Assembly: GCF_050749885.1 (NCBI RefSeq) | Contig: NZ_JBOIUB010000006.1 | Span: 1 to 64,000 of the forward strand | DNA from: Zooshikella sp050749885 | GTDB taxonomy: Bacteria > Pseudomonadota > Gammaproteobacteria > Pseudomonadales > Zooshikellaceae | Direction: 5' to 3' | DNA: 64,000 nt | Part shown: positions 1 to 10,236 of the stretch, in pieces | How positions within the stretch are numbered: position 1 is the stretch's first letter | Layout of the letters: every line of letters starts with the position of its first letter | Translations under genes and position numbers: made by a program | Notes under the pieces: model-generated | The model's input: only the letters and a program-made list of their open reading frames with translations | What the model was told of the DNA's origin: nothing | Databases searched by the model: none

Positions 1-3000
1 CTCGGCCAGTGCCCAGTCACTGTCTTCTTGAATAAGGGCCACACCCCGAGCATCGACAATGGCACTGACCCGGCCCAATGCATCATACCGGTATTGGGTC
101 TCTGCGGCCGCCTCAGTACCCAGCGCGCTAATCTCAGCGACTTTTTGGTTACGCTCGTCATAGCGATAGGCGGTGCGGCGCTCCGCCTGCATACCCGCTG
201 CTTCGGTTTTTAAGGTGAGGTTGCCAAAAGCATCGTACTGATAACGGGTCTCATGGCCATTACCGTCAGCACTGGGCACGGTTTCCGCCACCAGACGATT
301 CAACGCATCGTAACGGAAACGGACAATGCGGTCGGCATAGACCAAGGAACGAGACTGGTTAGCGCCCAGGGCCATGGGGAGCAAGCCACTGTAGCGGTTC
401 TCGAAGATTTTATTACCAAAAGCATCATAGTCAAACACGGTCAGGTAACCGTGCTCGGCATCCACCTGCTTCAACTCGCGGGTCAACTGACCTTTGCTGT
501 CGTAATAGAACAGGGTACGGAAATCACCGTCCACCGTGGCTTGGCGCAACACGGTCCGTTGGCCCAGGGCATCATATTCATAGCGCTCGGCGCGCAGCTG
601 ACCTGACGCTAACCCCGCCTGCAGCTGCTCCTCACTCAAGCCTAAGGTGACCACGCTGGCCGCCCCAGTAATCAATGCGGTTTTATGGCCGGCGGCATCA
701 TAGCGATACACCGTCGCTTGGTCCTGCGCATGACTCAGGCCTGACAAGCGCGCGGCAATCTCCGAGGTTGAGCCATTACGTAGCCCTTCATCCAATGCCT
801 GAGCATAACGCACGGTACGGCGTAACTGACCTAAGGCATCGTACTCATGGGCGGTCACATGGCCCAGGGCGTCGATTTCCAGCTGGGTGCGGCCAAGTGC
901 ATCATAGTGTTGGCAGGTAGATACACCATGCAGTTTTAGAGTAGCCTGATTAACTGATGCTTCAGTGGGTGAAGGGTCATAACTGATAGGCTGTGTATAA
1001 CGAGTAGTACTGAGCAGCTGATCCAAGGCATCGTAGCTGAAGACCGTCACATAACCCATACTGTCGATTTCAAATTGTTTACGCCCTGCCGCATCATAAA
1101 CATACTGTTTGGCCTCAACGGTCGCATTGTGTTCTGCAACATACTCGGTAAGCTGAGCCAAAGCTAATGGTTGGCCTAAACGTCCTCCCTGCCGTAATTC
1201 ATTGCTGAGTGGTTGCTGATAACGATAGCTGGCAACCACCTGGCCGGCTTGATCATAACTCAAACGGTTTATATATCCGGCAGCATCAATGGTGAAGCAC
1301 GTTTGGCCCAACTGGTTGTAGACATAGTCCGTCTGCTGATAGTTAAGCTGGTGCTGAACTGTTTCTCCGCTTTCAGTCGTTTCACTTGCAGCCAGCCAGG
1401 CTTGCAGTTTAGCCTCCAGTTGCTGGTCAGTAAGTTCAAGCAGATTAGCCTTATCCAGCTTCAGTTCTTCGACCGCTGCGAGATCATACTTCAGCTCACG
1501 CACCACCTGCCCACTGATATCGTAGTGTTTTTCAGTCAAGCTACCATTGGCATCAACGATAAACCGTGCTTGTCCCAACTGATCGAACAACGTAGTTTGG
1601 GTATACGCAGGCTTTTCAACTGTAGTCGTGGCACGGACTTGAGCTTTAGCGGCAGCCAAATCCTGAGCTTCTGCCAACTGCTGAATATCAGATAGGCGCT
1701 GTGTATAGCGTACGGTTTGAGCCAATGTACCTCGACTGTTATAGACAAACTCAGTAACCCCCCCAAGGTTATCGATGGTCATGGCTTTACGGCCATCAGC
1801 ATCATAGAGGGTATAACTGCGATGATTATGCTCAGTCTGCTGTGGCGAGCTACGATCAGTAATACGCTGCTCAATAACGACTCTTGGCTCTCTGGCCTGC
1901 TTAAGAGCAAGCTCAAGTCCTTCGGTACTGATGGGTTTAGCCAGTTGTTCGGTTAGCCAGATTTGACCGGTTTTGGTGTATTTAACAAGCGTTACCCCAC
2001 CTTGGGCATCAACCGAGTAAATACGCTGATTATCTGTGTTATAGGCATGGTAAGTGGTCTGCCCTAAGCTATTGGTTTCAGCAATAAGATTATTTTGCTC
2101 GTCATACTGGTAACGGGTGGTTTGCGCTAAACCACTAGGGTCAACAATCTTAGTCTGTAATCTACCCAAACCATCATATTGGTAGTGGGTTTCCCGCCAG
2201 AGCTTAAGTTCGCTCTGATGACCATTAACAAGTGATGCTGAATATGTTTGCTCAGCCACTTTATTGCCTTGCTCATCATAGCGATAACGAGTGATACGTT
2301 GCTGCTCTCCAGCCTGTCGCATGATCTGACTCACCCGACCTTCAGCATCATACGCAGTTAACGTTTGCACACCATCTGGCGTGGTGGTTTTAATCACTCG
2401 GCCACGCACATCCACTTCATGAGAAGTGACTTGTGCTTTACCCTCAGGGTCAACCGTTTGTCGCAGCAGCTTTCCAGCAACATCATATTGATAGGTCGTA
2501 ACAAGTCCATTAGCCGCTACCGTTTTCTGCTGCCAACCCAGTGTATTGTATTCATGCTGCTCAACGGTTTTTAACAGTTCGCCGTCTGCACTGTGTTGAG
2601 TAATCTGCTGAACGCGTCCTGCTTCATCATAGTGGTACTCAGTGCGTGTCCCAACAGCATCAATTAAAACCGCTTTTTCACCAAACTGGTCGTATTGTGT
2701 AATGAGCTGCTCACCTGTAGCAGACACCACTTTCAACTGATGTTGCTGATCATCATAGTGATAGGTGGTGGTATTGCCTTGGCGATCCGTAACCGATACT
2801 TTACGGCCAAACGCATCATACGCAACCTGCGTTGCATCACCAGCTGCATTAAGTTCACTGACAAGTTGGTTTAAGCGGTTATAACTAAATTGTTGACGAA
2901 TAAATTCGCCTTGTTGCACTTTGGTTTTTCGCTGAAAGGCATCATAGGTTATCGTTTCTGTTTGCGTTAGATCACTTTGTGTTAAACCCTCAACAGACAG

Positions 3001-6000
3001 GGTTTTAGTGATGGCTAACCCACGTAAATCATATTCAAATGATGCAATTTGAAATTGGTTGTTTGCAGCTTGAATACTTTTTGCCAGCCTGCTGACTTCA
3101 CCAAAACTGTTGTATTGATATTGGCTGACACTACCACCGGCCGTTGTTGACTTAGCTAATAGGCCACGTTTGTTGTATTCAAAATGGGTAACTTGATCTT
3201 GCTCAGGGTTTGCAATGCCTTTTATTTTTTCACGTAATTCTGTGCTTTCTAATCCCCCCGTTAATGCGTTATTAACAGGTAACGCGGTGGCATAGTCAAT
3301 GCTCGCTATTTTTTCACCAAGCGTATTATAACGCAGCTCATTCACTGCACCTTGGCTATCGATACTAAAACGAAGCTGACCACCTTTATTATAAAAAAAC
3401 CATTGTGTTAAATGTTGAGGGTGACTTTTATTTTGTCCACTTTCGAGTGCATTAACTTCTGGGTAAGTTTTACTGATTAACCAACCACGCTCATTATACG
3501 AAAATAAAATGGCTTGTTTTTGCCAAATGATTTCACGTTCGGCATCCGTGGTGGCCGCCGCGAGCTGTTTGGCACCTGTTGCTGTTAATTCTGCCGTGAC
3601 ACGACCTAATTGATCATAACGTTTGGTTTGATAACGTATCTGGCTATGATCAGTTGCCTGGCCTTGAGTAACGGTGATTAAGTTACCCATCACATCATAT
3701 TCATTATGGGTTACCAAACCGTTTGCCGCTGTCTGTTTTATCAGACGTCCACGCTCATCATATTCGTGGTGTTCAACACGGTTAGGTTCACTACCTGTCG
3801 CTAATACACGTAATTCAGTCAGGGTTTGTTGTTGATAATTAATCCGTTGTCGATAACCAATAATTTGTACGACTTGCCCTAAACTATCGTAAACGGTTTC
3901 CGTCAAATAACCTTCAGCATCAACAGTAGCAACATGCTGGCCTAAATCATCATAAATAAAATGTGTAGTTTGATCATTAACACTGACCTCTGGCCTCAGC
4001 TCATTAATATCTAAAAATAACTGCTGTTTACTCGGGTAACCTGTAGCATTGGCATAACGTGTCGTGCTAATTTTTTGCCCTGCAGCACCATAACGATGCT
4101 CAACTAAAAAGCCTTCAGCATCCAACTCACCGACCAATAAACCATCTTGGCTGTACAAGCGATGAGTAAAACGCCCAGCAATATCATTCCCTAACTTATC
4201 ACCAAACTTCAGTAAATAATTACCATCCGTATTAGCATCCAATATCACCGTGGCCCGGCCTTGAAATTCCCCCTGATCACTGACAATTTTTAAATCAAAA
4301 TCATAAGCGGCTTCTCGAGACTGGTCTAAATTTAATTCAAGATACTGTCCATCTGCAGAGCGAATACTATTTACATCAATTGCAGTAAACGCCTCACCTA
4401 ATTGTTTTAAGCGATAGCTGAGTTGTACATTTGGCTGATTAATATCAACGGGCAAGTTAGCCACAGGAATGCGTAGCCGATGTGTTTTATTTAGCTGAGG
4501 TTGAGCACCTATTTCATAGGTAAAATCCTGATATTTCACCTCACCATTTCGATAAAACTTTTGTACGATAATGTTATATTTTCCGGGTTTTAACCCGCCA
4601 GGCATGCCTAAATTAACTTCACCCTGATAATTTTCATAACTACTGATGTAAGTTTTAGCACGGCTCAAAGTCTGTTCACTGCCATCAGACCGCTCTTGAC
4701 GAACACTTACACCCACAGAGTCAATCAACGTTGCTTCTTCTGATGAAATAACGCCGGTTAATGCACCACTATCATCAGGTTCAGAAATAACGCGATCATA
4801 ACTAACATGAATATTTTTGGTTGACTGCCCCAGCTTAGGGCTAAAAATTCCCCATAACTTAACATTATACTCACCCACACCTGAATGTTTTAACTGGTCA
4901 TCCAGGTGCTTAATGCGATATTCATAGCCTTCATCGGGAATCAATCCTGTCAGCTGAACAACGAACTCATTGCCTTCTCGTACCACAGGTACAGAAATAA
5001 ACTCCCCCTTCGAACCATCATTCACTCGATAGCTAAACTCATGATGCTCGGTAAAAGGAATATATGATTCAATAACAGGCCAGCGTAAGGTTTGATTGAC
5101 GGTATAAAAATCATCCCCAAACTCAAACTCAATCGGCGCCTTGGTAACAACAGTACCATCTTTATAGTGGAGATTAATTTCAACGCGATAGCCTTCACCG
5201 TTCTTAAGTAAAGGACGATTATTGGCATGATGGGGAAGTAAAGTGACGTCACCTTTAAAGTTCACCCAATCATCGATAGTAATTGTATTTTCGGCAAGCG
5301 GAAAGCGACCATCATCCCGATAAGTAGTGCAGTCGATTTTTTCCAGATTTTGTTGTTCTTCTGCTGATATAACACCCTGTAATACATCATATTTATTATG
5401 GACTTGTTGGTACGTTATGCTTTCTGCTTCAGCTTCTACACTTGTAATACCAGAATGTGTTGTATCACTAGAGCGAGTCGTATCAATAGTACCTGTTAAT
5501 TGATAACTAATCTGACCATCATCATTTAAATAATTAATTTGATATTCATATTGGCCGGGCACCAATGATGTTAAATCAGCCTTATTTTTACCTTGGGCAT
5601 CTTGGGTAATAGTCAATGTTTGCCAATCATCACTTCCTGCTTTACGTACACGTAACGCATCAAGCTCGCCTGCTTGTTTTGGTGATAGCCACTGTAAAGA
5701 CTGCTGGAAAGCAGCATCTGTGTTACCAACTTGGTAACCCATACTGAGTGGTGCTAATTGCGTACCACTGTTATCCGTAAAAATAATTTCAAGCTGATAT
5801 TGCCCTGCGGATAAAAGCTGATCCCCAATTTTTATTTGGCCTTGGTATTCGGCAAAATCAGCGGGTGAAATAGTCCCTTCACTCACTAGCTGACCTTCAG
5901 CATTAAACACTTTAGTAGTAATTTGCTGATAATGCGTCCATTGTTCTTTGGACACCATATTATTGATAAACACACCCGATGTTGCAGGTGCTGTATTGTC

Positions 6001-9000
6001 CTGCACAGGTTTAAACTGCAGTGTTTCTGCAGCACCAGAAGTTTGCGCAAGGTATAATACCTTACCCGTTTCTTTATCTGTTAACTCCAGCTCGTAAGCT
6101 TGCCCTTCAGGCCAGTTATTCCAGACAAATTCCTGTTTTTCATTAAGAGTTACTGGCGTGAAACTTTCTGTTCCTGTTGCGCGATAGCGTAACTGATAGT
6201 TATCTAAAGCCAACTGGCCTTTTTCCTGAAAATTGGTCAAGGTAATATGTTGGTCATCATCAGTCATTGACTCATTTGCATTCAACTCAACGTTAACTGA
6301 CTTAAAACCATGATTTTCTATCCGTTGACTAACCCCTTCTGCACGTGTCTTATCTTTAGGGTAGAAATAAGCAGTTGTACTATTCTCATTGACCTCAAAC
6401 TCAATAGTATAAGTTTTATTTATTTGATATGGATAAAACTCTCTTTTAAGTTCGTCTTCACCTATACCTTCACCAGAAAATGATATAACTTGTCCCACTG
6501 CAAGGGATACTATGTGCTGCTTATCATTACCTCCACTAATAGCCAGAGAAAAGTCGCTTGATACATCAGAGAGTGTTACGTCCACTTTTAAGTGATACCC
6601 TGCAGCAGTAAGGTATTTTCTTGAACTACTAAGACTAACGTCACTAGCAGAGTTTTCTATACCTGGCTGTGTAATATCAAAGCCGTGATCTGTAGGCTTT
6701 ATAAAACGCTGGTCACCTTGCCAATAGTCTGCTGCATTACTTTTATTCGCGCTAAATGCTTCAGACAGTGATGTTAATTTTGCTAAAGCACCTTCACGGG
6801 TTAATGCAAGAGATATTTCAGGGGAAGTAACGGCTTGAGCTTGCCCTTCCACCTTGACCATAGGCTGTTCTGTAGCACGAGCACCCACTAATTGCAGGGT
6901 TTGTGCGCCAGCTTTTTGCACTGATCTTAGTGTATAGTCATAACCTGTCAGTACAGGGTAAGGCTGAACTGGATTTCGATTTACACGCTCTCCAGACAGT
7001 TTCAATACGTCTTCATAAGCATGTAGTTCTCTATGCTGCAGTAATGCACTTGATGTATAAGTATAAGGCTGATCAGGCTGCCGATCTGTCGTCCAGGTAG
7101 TATTATCCATGAGCACATAGCTATAACCACCAATAAGACGATTTATATCACTAGCAGAATAATTGGCTGCATTCGTTAACTGCGCACTAGATAATGACTG
7201 TTCATAACGATGTTTAGCTACCTGTTTACCTTGAGCATTATAAATCGTCTCAGTGACAAATCCTTCAGCATCAATCGCATACTGTTCTCGTCCTTGTGCA
7301 TCATAAATAGCATATGAGGTACGGTCAGCAGCTGTTTCAGCAGGTAGCCATGCGGTAAGCTTCATCAGCTTTGAATTAATTTCCCCGTCCTCTGCAACTA
7401 ATGCAGAAGTATCAACGTGAGTACTGTATTCTTTTGTCGCAACGAGTAACCCATTAGCATCATAACTAAAACGAGTTGCTTTACCCGTTTCATCAATGGT
7501 GCCTGCTTTTCGTCCTGCCTCATTATAAAACAGGTAGCTACGCGCACCATCTGCAGCTTCTTTTGCCACTAAACGACCTGCTTCATCATAAAACAGTCGT
7601 TGTTTTCCAGTTACCGTTTCATCCGTCGCGACGGTTGACTCTGTTACTAAGCGTCCGGCAGAATCAAATACTTGCGTTGTCGATAAACCACTTGCCGTTG
7701 TGGTGACAATTGCCTGCTGCGCATTGTTATATTGTACTGTACTTAAACGCTGGCCTGCTTTTTCTTTGCTCAGTACACGCCCCAGTCCGTCATAGGTAAA
7801 TTGCTCTACCACACCTTTATCATTGATGGTTTTAATTAACTGGCCAAAAGCGCTATAAATATAGTGTGTTTTTTGCTGAGCTTGATTACCAGACCATTGA
7901 ATAATACGTGCCACCATACCGCGGGCGTCATAATCATGGGTTGTTCTTTGATACTGTGCTTGTGGCTGTGCATTTAAAAAAGTATCAATAGCTGATAGTG
8001 AAACATTTTTTTCAGCCGTGTAATCAGCCAGTGAAAACTTTACGTTTGAGTAGACTCTGTGCTCAACCATTAAGCCCTGAGCATTATAATCCCAAGCTTG
8101 AATACGCCTCTCAGCACTGATTGTATAACGTAAGTGACCTCGTTGATCATAAACCATTCTCGTTATAGCCGCATTTTCAGGAAGGTCTGCTAAATGCCCT
8201 ATATCATCAATAATACCGGGTTTTGCTAACGCATAGTTTGCCTTAGCAATTATTTGATTACTCGCGTTATAGCGAAAATAATTAACCTGATCACTAATAA
8301 TTTCTGTCAGTAAATTGCCTGCATCATCATACTGACGTTGTGTAACTTGACCTTTAGCATCCGTTACAGAGGTAATATTACCTGCGTCATCATAAGTATA
8401 AGACAATACGGGTCGCTGATGATTAACTGCCGGTTGAGTGATTGACGTTAATCTATCCTTCTCATCAAACCGGTAAAAGGATGTTTCACCTTTATCATTA
8501 CTAACCGTTGTCAGTCGTTGAGTAGCGTTATAATCAAGGGTAACTCCAACACCCGTACCGTCTTCAATACGAGTAACACGATATTGTTCATCTATTTTTT
8601 TATAGGTAAATCGCTGAACGACACCATCACTTTGCGTAATTTGTTTAATACGTAAACTATTGCCGTCATATTGATAGTCTGAGCGAAAGATATTGCCATC
8701 AGCAATTGTATTATCTTCCGGTGTAAGATCGATAATAACCGCAGATAATCTTCCTTGCTGATCATATTCAAATCGTTGGTTAATGGTTTCTTGTGTTTTA
8801 CCCTGGTCATTAACATAACTTGTTGCAATTTGGTTCAGCAGTGTTTTCCCTGATATTTGAATATAACTGAGTATTGTCTGCTGACCTGATGCATCCGTAA
8901 TACGGCTTAACAGATTATTTTCATAACTAAAATTCAGTAGGTGTCCATCTCTATCTTTTCGACTAACCAACTGACCGTCTGAGTTATAGTGCTCTACAAC

Positions 9001-9447
9001 ACCTGAAGTACCTTCTTGCCAAATCCATAGCTTTTTATCTTGATCAAACCTAATCTGATCATGAGCACCACTACCATCAGTGGAAATATAAGCTTGCTTT
9101 TCACTATCAAAGTGATACTCACTAAAGCTGCCATCACCATTTGCTCGACGTAACTTACTTCCCTCAGCGACTTTTTCTGGGAGGTCTGTTAAATAGCGGT
9201 GCTGATTCAGCAACCAGGATTGATTGCGTGCATCGTTATGCTGCCCCTGACTGTTATAAGTTTGTGTTAGTTGTGTATCCAGTCCTAATGCAGAAAGTTC
9301 ATCCGAATGTTGTTGTAAAATCAGGTTACCAGTTGCTGCATTAAGAAAGACTTGGTTATTACCCTGACCTACTTTACTACCAGCCCCATTTCCTAGTACT
9401 AAATGATTAAATAACCCAAGATTAGATCCAGATACTAAAGCAACCAT
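1..9447 (-). CDS. giant YD-repeat (RHS-like) protein, C-terminus beyond window
   Basis: Reading the minus strand from ATG at 9447 gives 3,149 codons; spot checks across the frame found no stop, and it is still open at position 1. An in-frame stop lies just upstream of the ATG. The N-terminus (VNAATGNL-type segment at about residues 30-45, then TYNSQG) resembles the start of large RHS/YD-repeat proteins. No signal peptide is evident. YD-like repeats (YDxxGRL/YNxxGQ...) fill residues ~90-800 and ~1770-3149. Between them, residues ~800-1770 are not YD repeats but beta-rich, Fn3/Ig-like modules, including three tandem ~200-residue copies starting near 5980, 5385 and 4760. YD-repeat proteins form beta-cage shells and often carry a variable, sometimes toxic, C-terminus, but that end lies outside the window, so no toxin can be claimed. 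Positions 1-~900 are much GC-richer than the rest. The ribosome site (GAGAAAAG) is weak. Confidence 0.93.
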   Translation of the reverse strand, partial: MVALVSGSNLGLFNHLVLGNGAGSKVGQGNNQVFLNAATGNLILQQHSDELSALGLDTQLTQTYNSQGQHNDARNQSWLLNQHRYLTDLPEKVAEGSKLRRANGDGSFSEYHFDSEKQAYISTDGSGAHDQIRFDQDKKLWIWQEGTSGVVEHYNSDGQLVSRKDRDGHLLNFSYENNLLSRITDASGQQTILSYIQISGKTLLNQIATSYVNDQGKTQETINQRFEYDQQGRLSAVIIDLTPEDNTIADGNIFRSDYQYDGNSLRIKQITQSDGVVQRFTYKKIDEQYRVTRIEDGTGVGVTLDYNATQRLTTVSNDKGETSFYRFDEKDRLTSITQPAVNHQRPVLSYTYDDAGNITSVTDAKGQVTQRQYDDAGNLLTEIISDQVNYFRYNASNQIIAKANYALAKPGIIDDIGHLADLPENAAITRMVYDQRGHLRYTISAERRIQAWDYNAQGLMVEHRVYSNVKFSLADYTAEKNVSLSAIDTFLNAQPQAQYQRTTHDYDARGMVARIIQWSGNQAQQKTHYIYSAFGQLIKTINDKGVVEQFTYDGLGRVLSKEKAGQRLSTVQYNNAQQAIVTTTASGLSTTQVFDSAGRLVTESTVATDETVTGKQRLFYDEAGRLVAKEAADGARSYLFYNEAGRKAGTIDETGKATRFSYDANGLLVATKEYSTHVDTSALVAEDGEINSKLMKLTAWLPAETAADRTSYAIYDAQGREQYAIDAEGFVTETIYNAQGKQVAKHRYEQSLSSAQLTNAANYSASDINRLIGGYSYVLMDNTTWTTDRQPDQPYTYTSSALLQHRELHAYEDVLKLSGERVNRNPVQPYPVLTGYDYTLRSVQKAGAQTLQLVGARATEQPMVKVEGQAQAVTSPEISLALTREGALAKLTSLSEAFSANKSNAADYWQGDQRFIKPTDHGFDITQPGIENSASDVSLSSSRKYLTAAGYHLKVDVTLSDVSSDFSLAISGGNDKQHIVSLAVGQVISFSGEGIGEDELKREFYPYQINKTYTIEFEVNENSTTAYFYPKDKTRAEGVSQRIENHGFKSVNVELNANESMTDDDQHITLTNFQEKGQLALDNYQLRYRATGTESFTPVTLNEKQEFVWNNWPEGQAYELELTDKETGKVLYLAQTSGAAETLQFKPVQDNTAPATSGVFINNMVSKEQWTHYQQITTKVFNAEGQLVSEGTISPADFAEYQGQIKIGDQLLSAGQYQLEIIFTDNSGTQLAPLSMGYQVGNTDAAFQQSLQWLSPKQAGELDALRVRKAGSDDWQTLTITQDAQGKNKADLTSLVPGQYEYQINYLNDDGQISYQLTGTIDTTRSSDTTHSGITSVEAEAESITYQQVHNKYDVLQGVISAEEQQNLEKIDCTTYRDDGRFPLAENTITIDDWVNFKGDVTLLPHHANNRPLLKNGEGYRVEINLHYKDGTVVTKAPIEFEFGDDFYTVNQTLRWPVIESYIPFTEHHEFSYRVNDGSKGEFISVPVVREGNEFVVQLTGLIPDEGYEYRIKHLDDQLKHSGVGEYNVKLWGIFSPKLGQSTKNIHVSYDRVISEPDDSGALTGVISSEEATLIDSVGVSVRQERSDGSEQTLSRAKTYISSYENYQGEVNLGMPGGLKPGKYNIIVQKFYRNGEVKYQDFTYEIGAQPQLNKTHRLRIPVANLPVDINQPNVQLSYRLKQLGEAFTAIDVNSIRSADGQYLELNLDQSREAAYDFDLKIVSDQGEFQGRATVILDANTDGNYLLKFGDKLGNDIAGRFTHRLYSQDGLLVGELDAEGFLVEHRYGAAGQKISTTRYANATGYPSKQQLFLDINELRPEVSVNDQTTHFIYDDLGQHVATVDAEGYLTETVYDSLGQVVQIIGYRQRINYQQQTLTELRVLATGSEPNRVEHHEYDERGRLIKQTAANGLVTHNEYDVMGNLITVTQGQATDHSQIRYQTKRYDQLGRVTAELTATGAKQLAAATTDAEREIIWQKQAILFSYNERGWLISKTYPEVNALESGQNKSHPQHLTQWFFYNKGGQLRFSIDSQGAVNELRYNTLGEKIASIDYATALPVNNALTGGLESTELREKIKGIANPEQDQVTHFEYNKRGLLAKSTTAGGSVSQYQYNSFGEVSRLAKSIQAANNQFQIASFEYDLRGLAITKTLSVEGLTQSDLTQTETITYDAFQRKTKVQQGEFIRQQFSYNRLNQLVSELNAAGDATQVAYDAFGRKVSVTDRQGNTTTYHYDDQQHQLKVVSATGEQLITQYDQFGEKAVLIDAVGTRTEYHYDEAGRVQQITQHSADGELLKTVEQHEYNTLGWQQKTVAANGLVTTYQYDVAGKLLRQTVDPEGKAQVTSHEVDVRGRVIKTTTPDGVQTLTAYDAEGRVSQIMRQAGEQQRITRYRYDEQGNKVAEQTYSASLVNGHQSELKLWRETHYQYDGLGRLQTKIVDPSGLAQTTRYQYDEQNNLIAETNSLGQTTYHAYNTDNQRIYSVDAQGGVTLVKYTKTGQIWLTEQLAKPISTEGLELALKQAREPRVVIEQRITDRSSPQQTEHNHRSYTLYDADGRKAMTIDNLGGVTEFVYNSRGTLAQTVRYTQRLSDIQQLAEAQDLAAAKAQVRATTTVEKPAYTQTTLFDQLGQARFIVDANGSLTEKHYDISGQVVRELKYDLAAVEELKLDKANLLELTDQQLEAKLQAWLAASETTESGETVQHQLNYQQTDYVYNQLGQTCFTIDAAGYINRLSYDQAGQVVASYRYQQPLSNELRQGGRLGQPLALAQLTEYVAEHNATVEAKQYVYDAAGRKQFEIDSMGYVTVFSYDALDQLLSTTRYTQPISYDPSPTEASVNQATLKLHGVSTCQHYDALGRTQLEIDALGHVTAHEYDALGQLRRTVRYAQALDEGLRNGSTSEIAARLSGLSHAQDQATVYRYDAAGHKTALITGAASVVTLGLSEEQLQAGLASGQLRAERYEYDALGQRTVLRQATVDGDFRTLFYYDSKGQLTRELKQVDAEHGYLTVFDYDAFGNKIFENRYSGLLPMALGANQSRSLVYADRIVRFRYDALNRLVAETVPSADGNGHETRYQYDAFGNLTLKTEAAGMQAERRTAYRYDERNQKVAEISALGTEAAAETQYRYDALGRVSAIVDARGVALIQEDSDWALAE
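4170..6000 (-). repeat. three tandem ~600-bp (200-residue) repeats inside the RHS-like gene
   Basis: The translated frame shows three diverged copies, beginning near 5980, 5385 and 4760. Copies 2 and 3 open with GVISxEE, and copy 1 has a weaker match (GVFINN). Each continues with a YQG/FKG-(D/E/Q)V motif, a GxYxxxI strand, a (Y/F)xDG or YRNG turn, and a second sandwich. That second part has L-R/Q-W or LRI, a YRxxG-like loop and, in the first two copies, LTxLxP-x(2)-YEY. The pattern is typical of paired beta-sandwich modules. The call is by eye from translation; copy borders are approximate to about 30 residues. Confidence 0.6.
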
Positions 9448-9478
9448 AAAAGTCTTTTCTCATAAAGGTAATTGGTGA

Positions 9479-9516
9479 CAGCAACGTATGCTGTTTACTT
9501 ATCAATACCTGATAAG
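9479..9516 (-). promoter_or_regulatory. two small hairpins in the leader of the RHS-like gene
   Basis: Two perfect inverted repeats sit back to back 32-69 nt upstream of the ATG at 9447: CAGCA/TGCTG (9479-9493, loop 5) and CTTATCA/TGATAAG (9498-9516, loop 5). They could form stems in the mRNA leader or be protein-binding sites. The stems are short and the region AT-rich, so chance is a real alternative. Confidence 0.3.
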
Positions 9517-10236
9517 CACATTTTTTAATTAAAGATGGGTAGAGCATCAAAATGAAGAAACAATTATGAAGGGTATTAGCCTAATCGATAAAAATATTTG
9601 CCATCTTAATTAATACCAAACACTGTCAAATAAAAACACAATACCGTTGTTAAACTGTAATCAGCTAGCACAGTCGTATCATGTCTTACAAAAACTTCAC
9701 TTACTTATTTTATATATCCATTGTTTATAGAATTTTGTTCAGTGCTATTTTTGTTTATTTTTTACGCAACAGGTTCAAGTATAAAAATAATATCTTTATT
9801 AATCATAATCTTACTGACACTTATTAACTAAATAGTTTAATAAAATCATAGGATAAACGGAGTATATAAGAAGATAACTGGTAAAAAATATCCTCAGCAA
9901 CTTTAGTTCCACAGGCACTTCTTGTTGTATAGCGTTGTATAGAATTGCAACAAATTTAGAATCAGGTATCATACAAACCTGCCACTCACTGAAAAATAAT
10001 CACACCGTTGTTAGATCAACACTTAAACTCTCATTAGCGTGTAAGATGTGTAATTCTCATTTGCACATAAACCTTGAATACACACTAGATCAATGTCCTT
10101 TGAACACTTCATTGTTTTATGATTTCACTATGTTTAGGTGTTTTCCTTCATAACATGTATCAGTAAATCTATGGATATGAAGAATACAAAGCGCCTTATA
10201 ACTGTTAAAACTTTTGCAACTACCAGGGTTTTGTGT
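9517..10236. other. AT-rich intergenic region between divergent RHS-like and collagen-like genes
   Basis: About 720 bases with no convincing gene. The longest frame (9935-10153) has no ribosome site and no protein-like composition. The region must hold promoters for both divergent units, but I see no clear -35/-10 pair. The direct repeat TTGTATAG occurs twice near 9925-9942. Some of the 3' part (10138-10236) could be read as an N-terminal extension of the next gene; a signal peptide and ribosome site at 10237 argue against that. Confidence 0.5.

Noticed and set aside
9935..10153. 72-codon open frame upstream of the collagen-like operon
   Set aside because: No ribosome site, no recognisable protein character, and AT-rich chance length; kept as intergenic.
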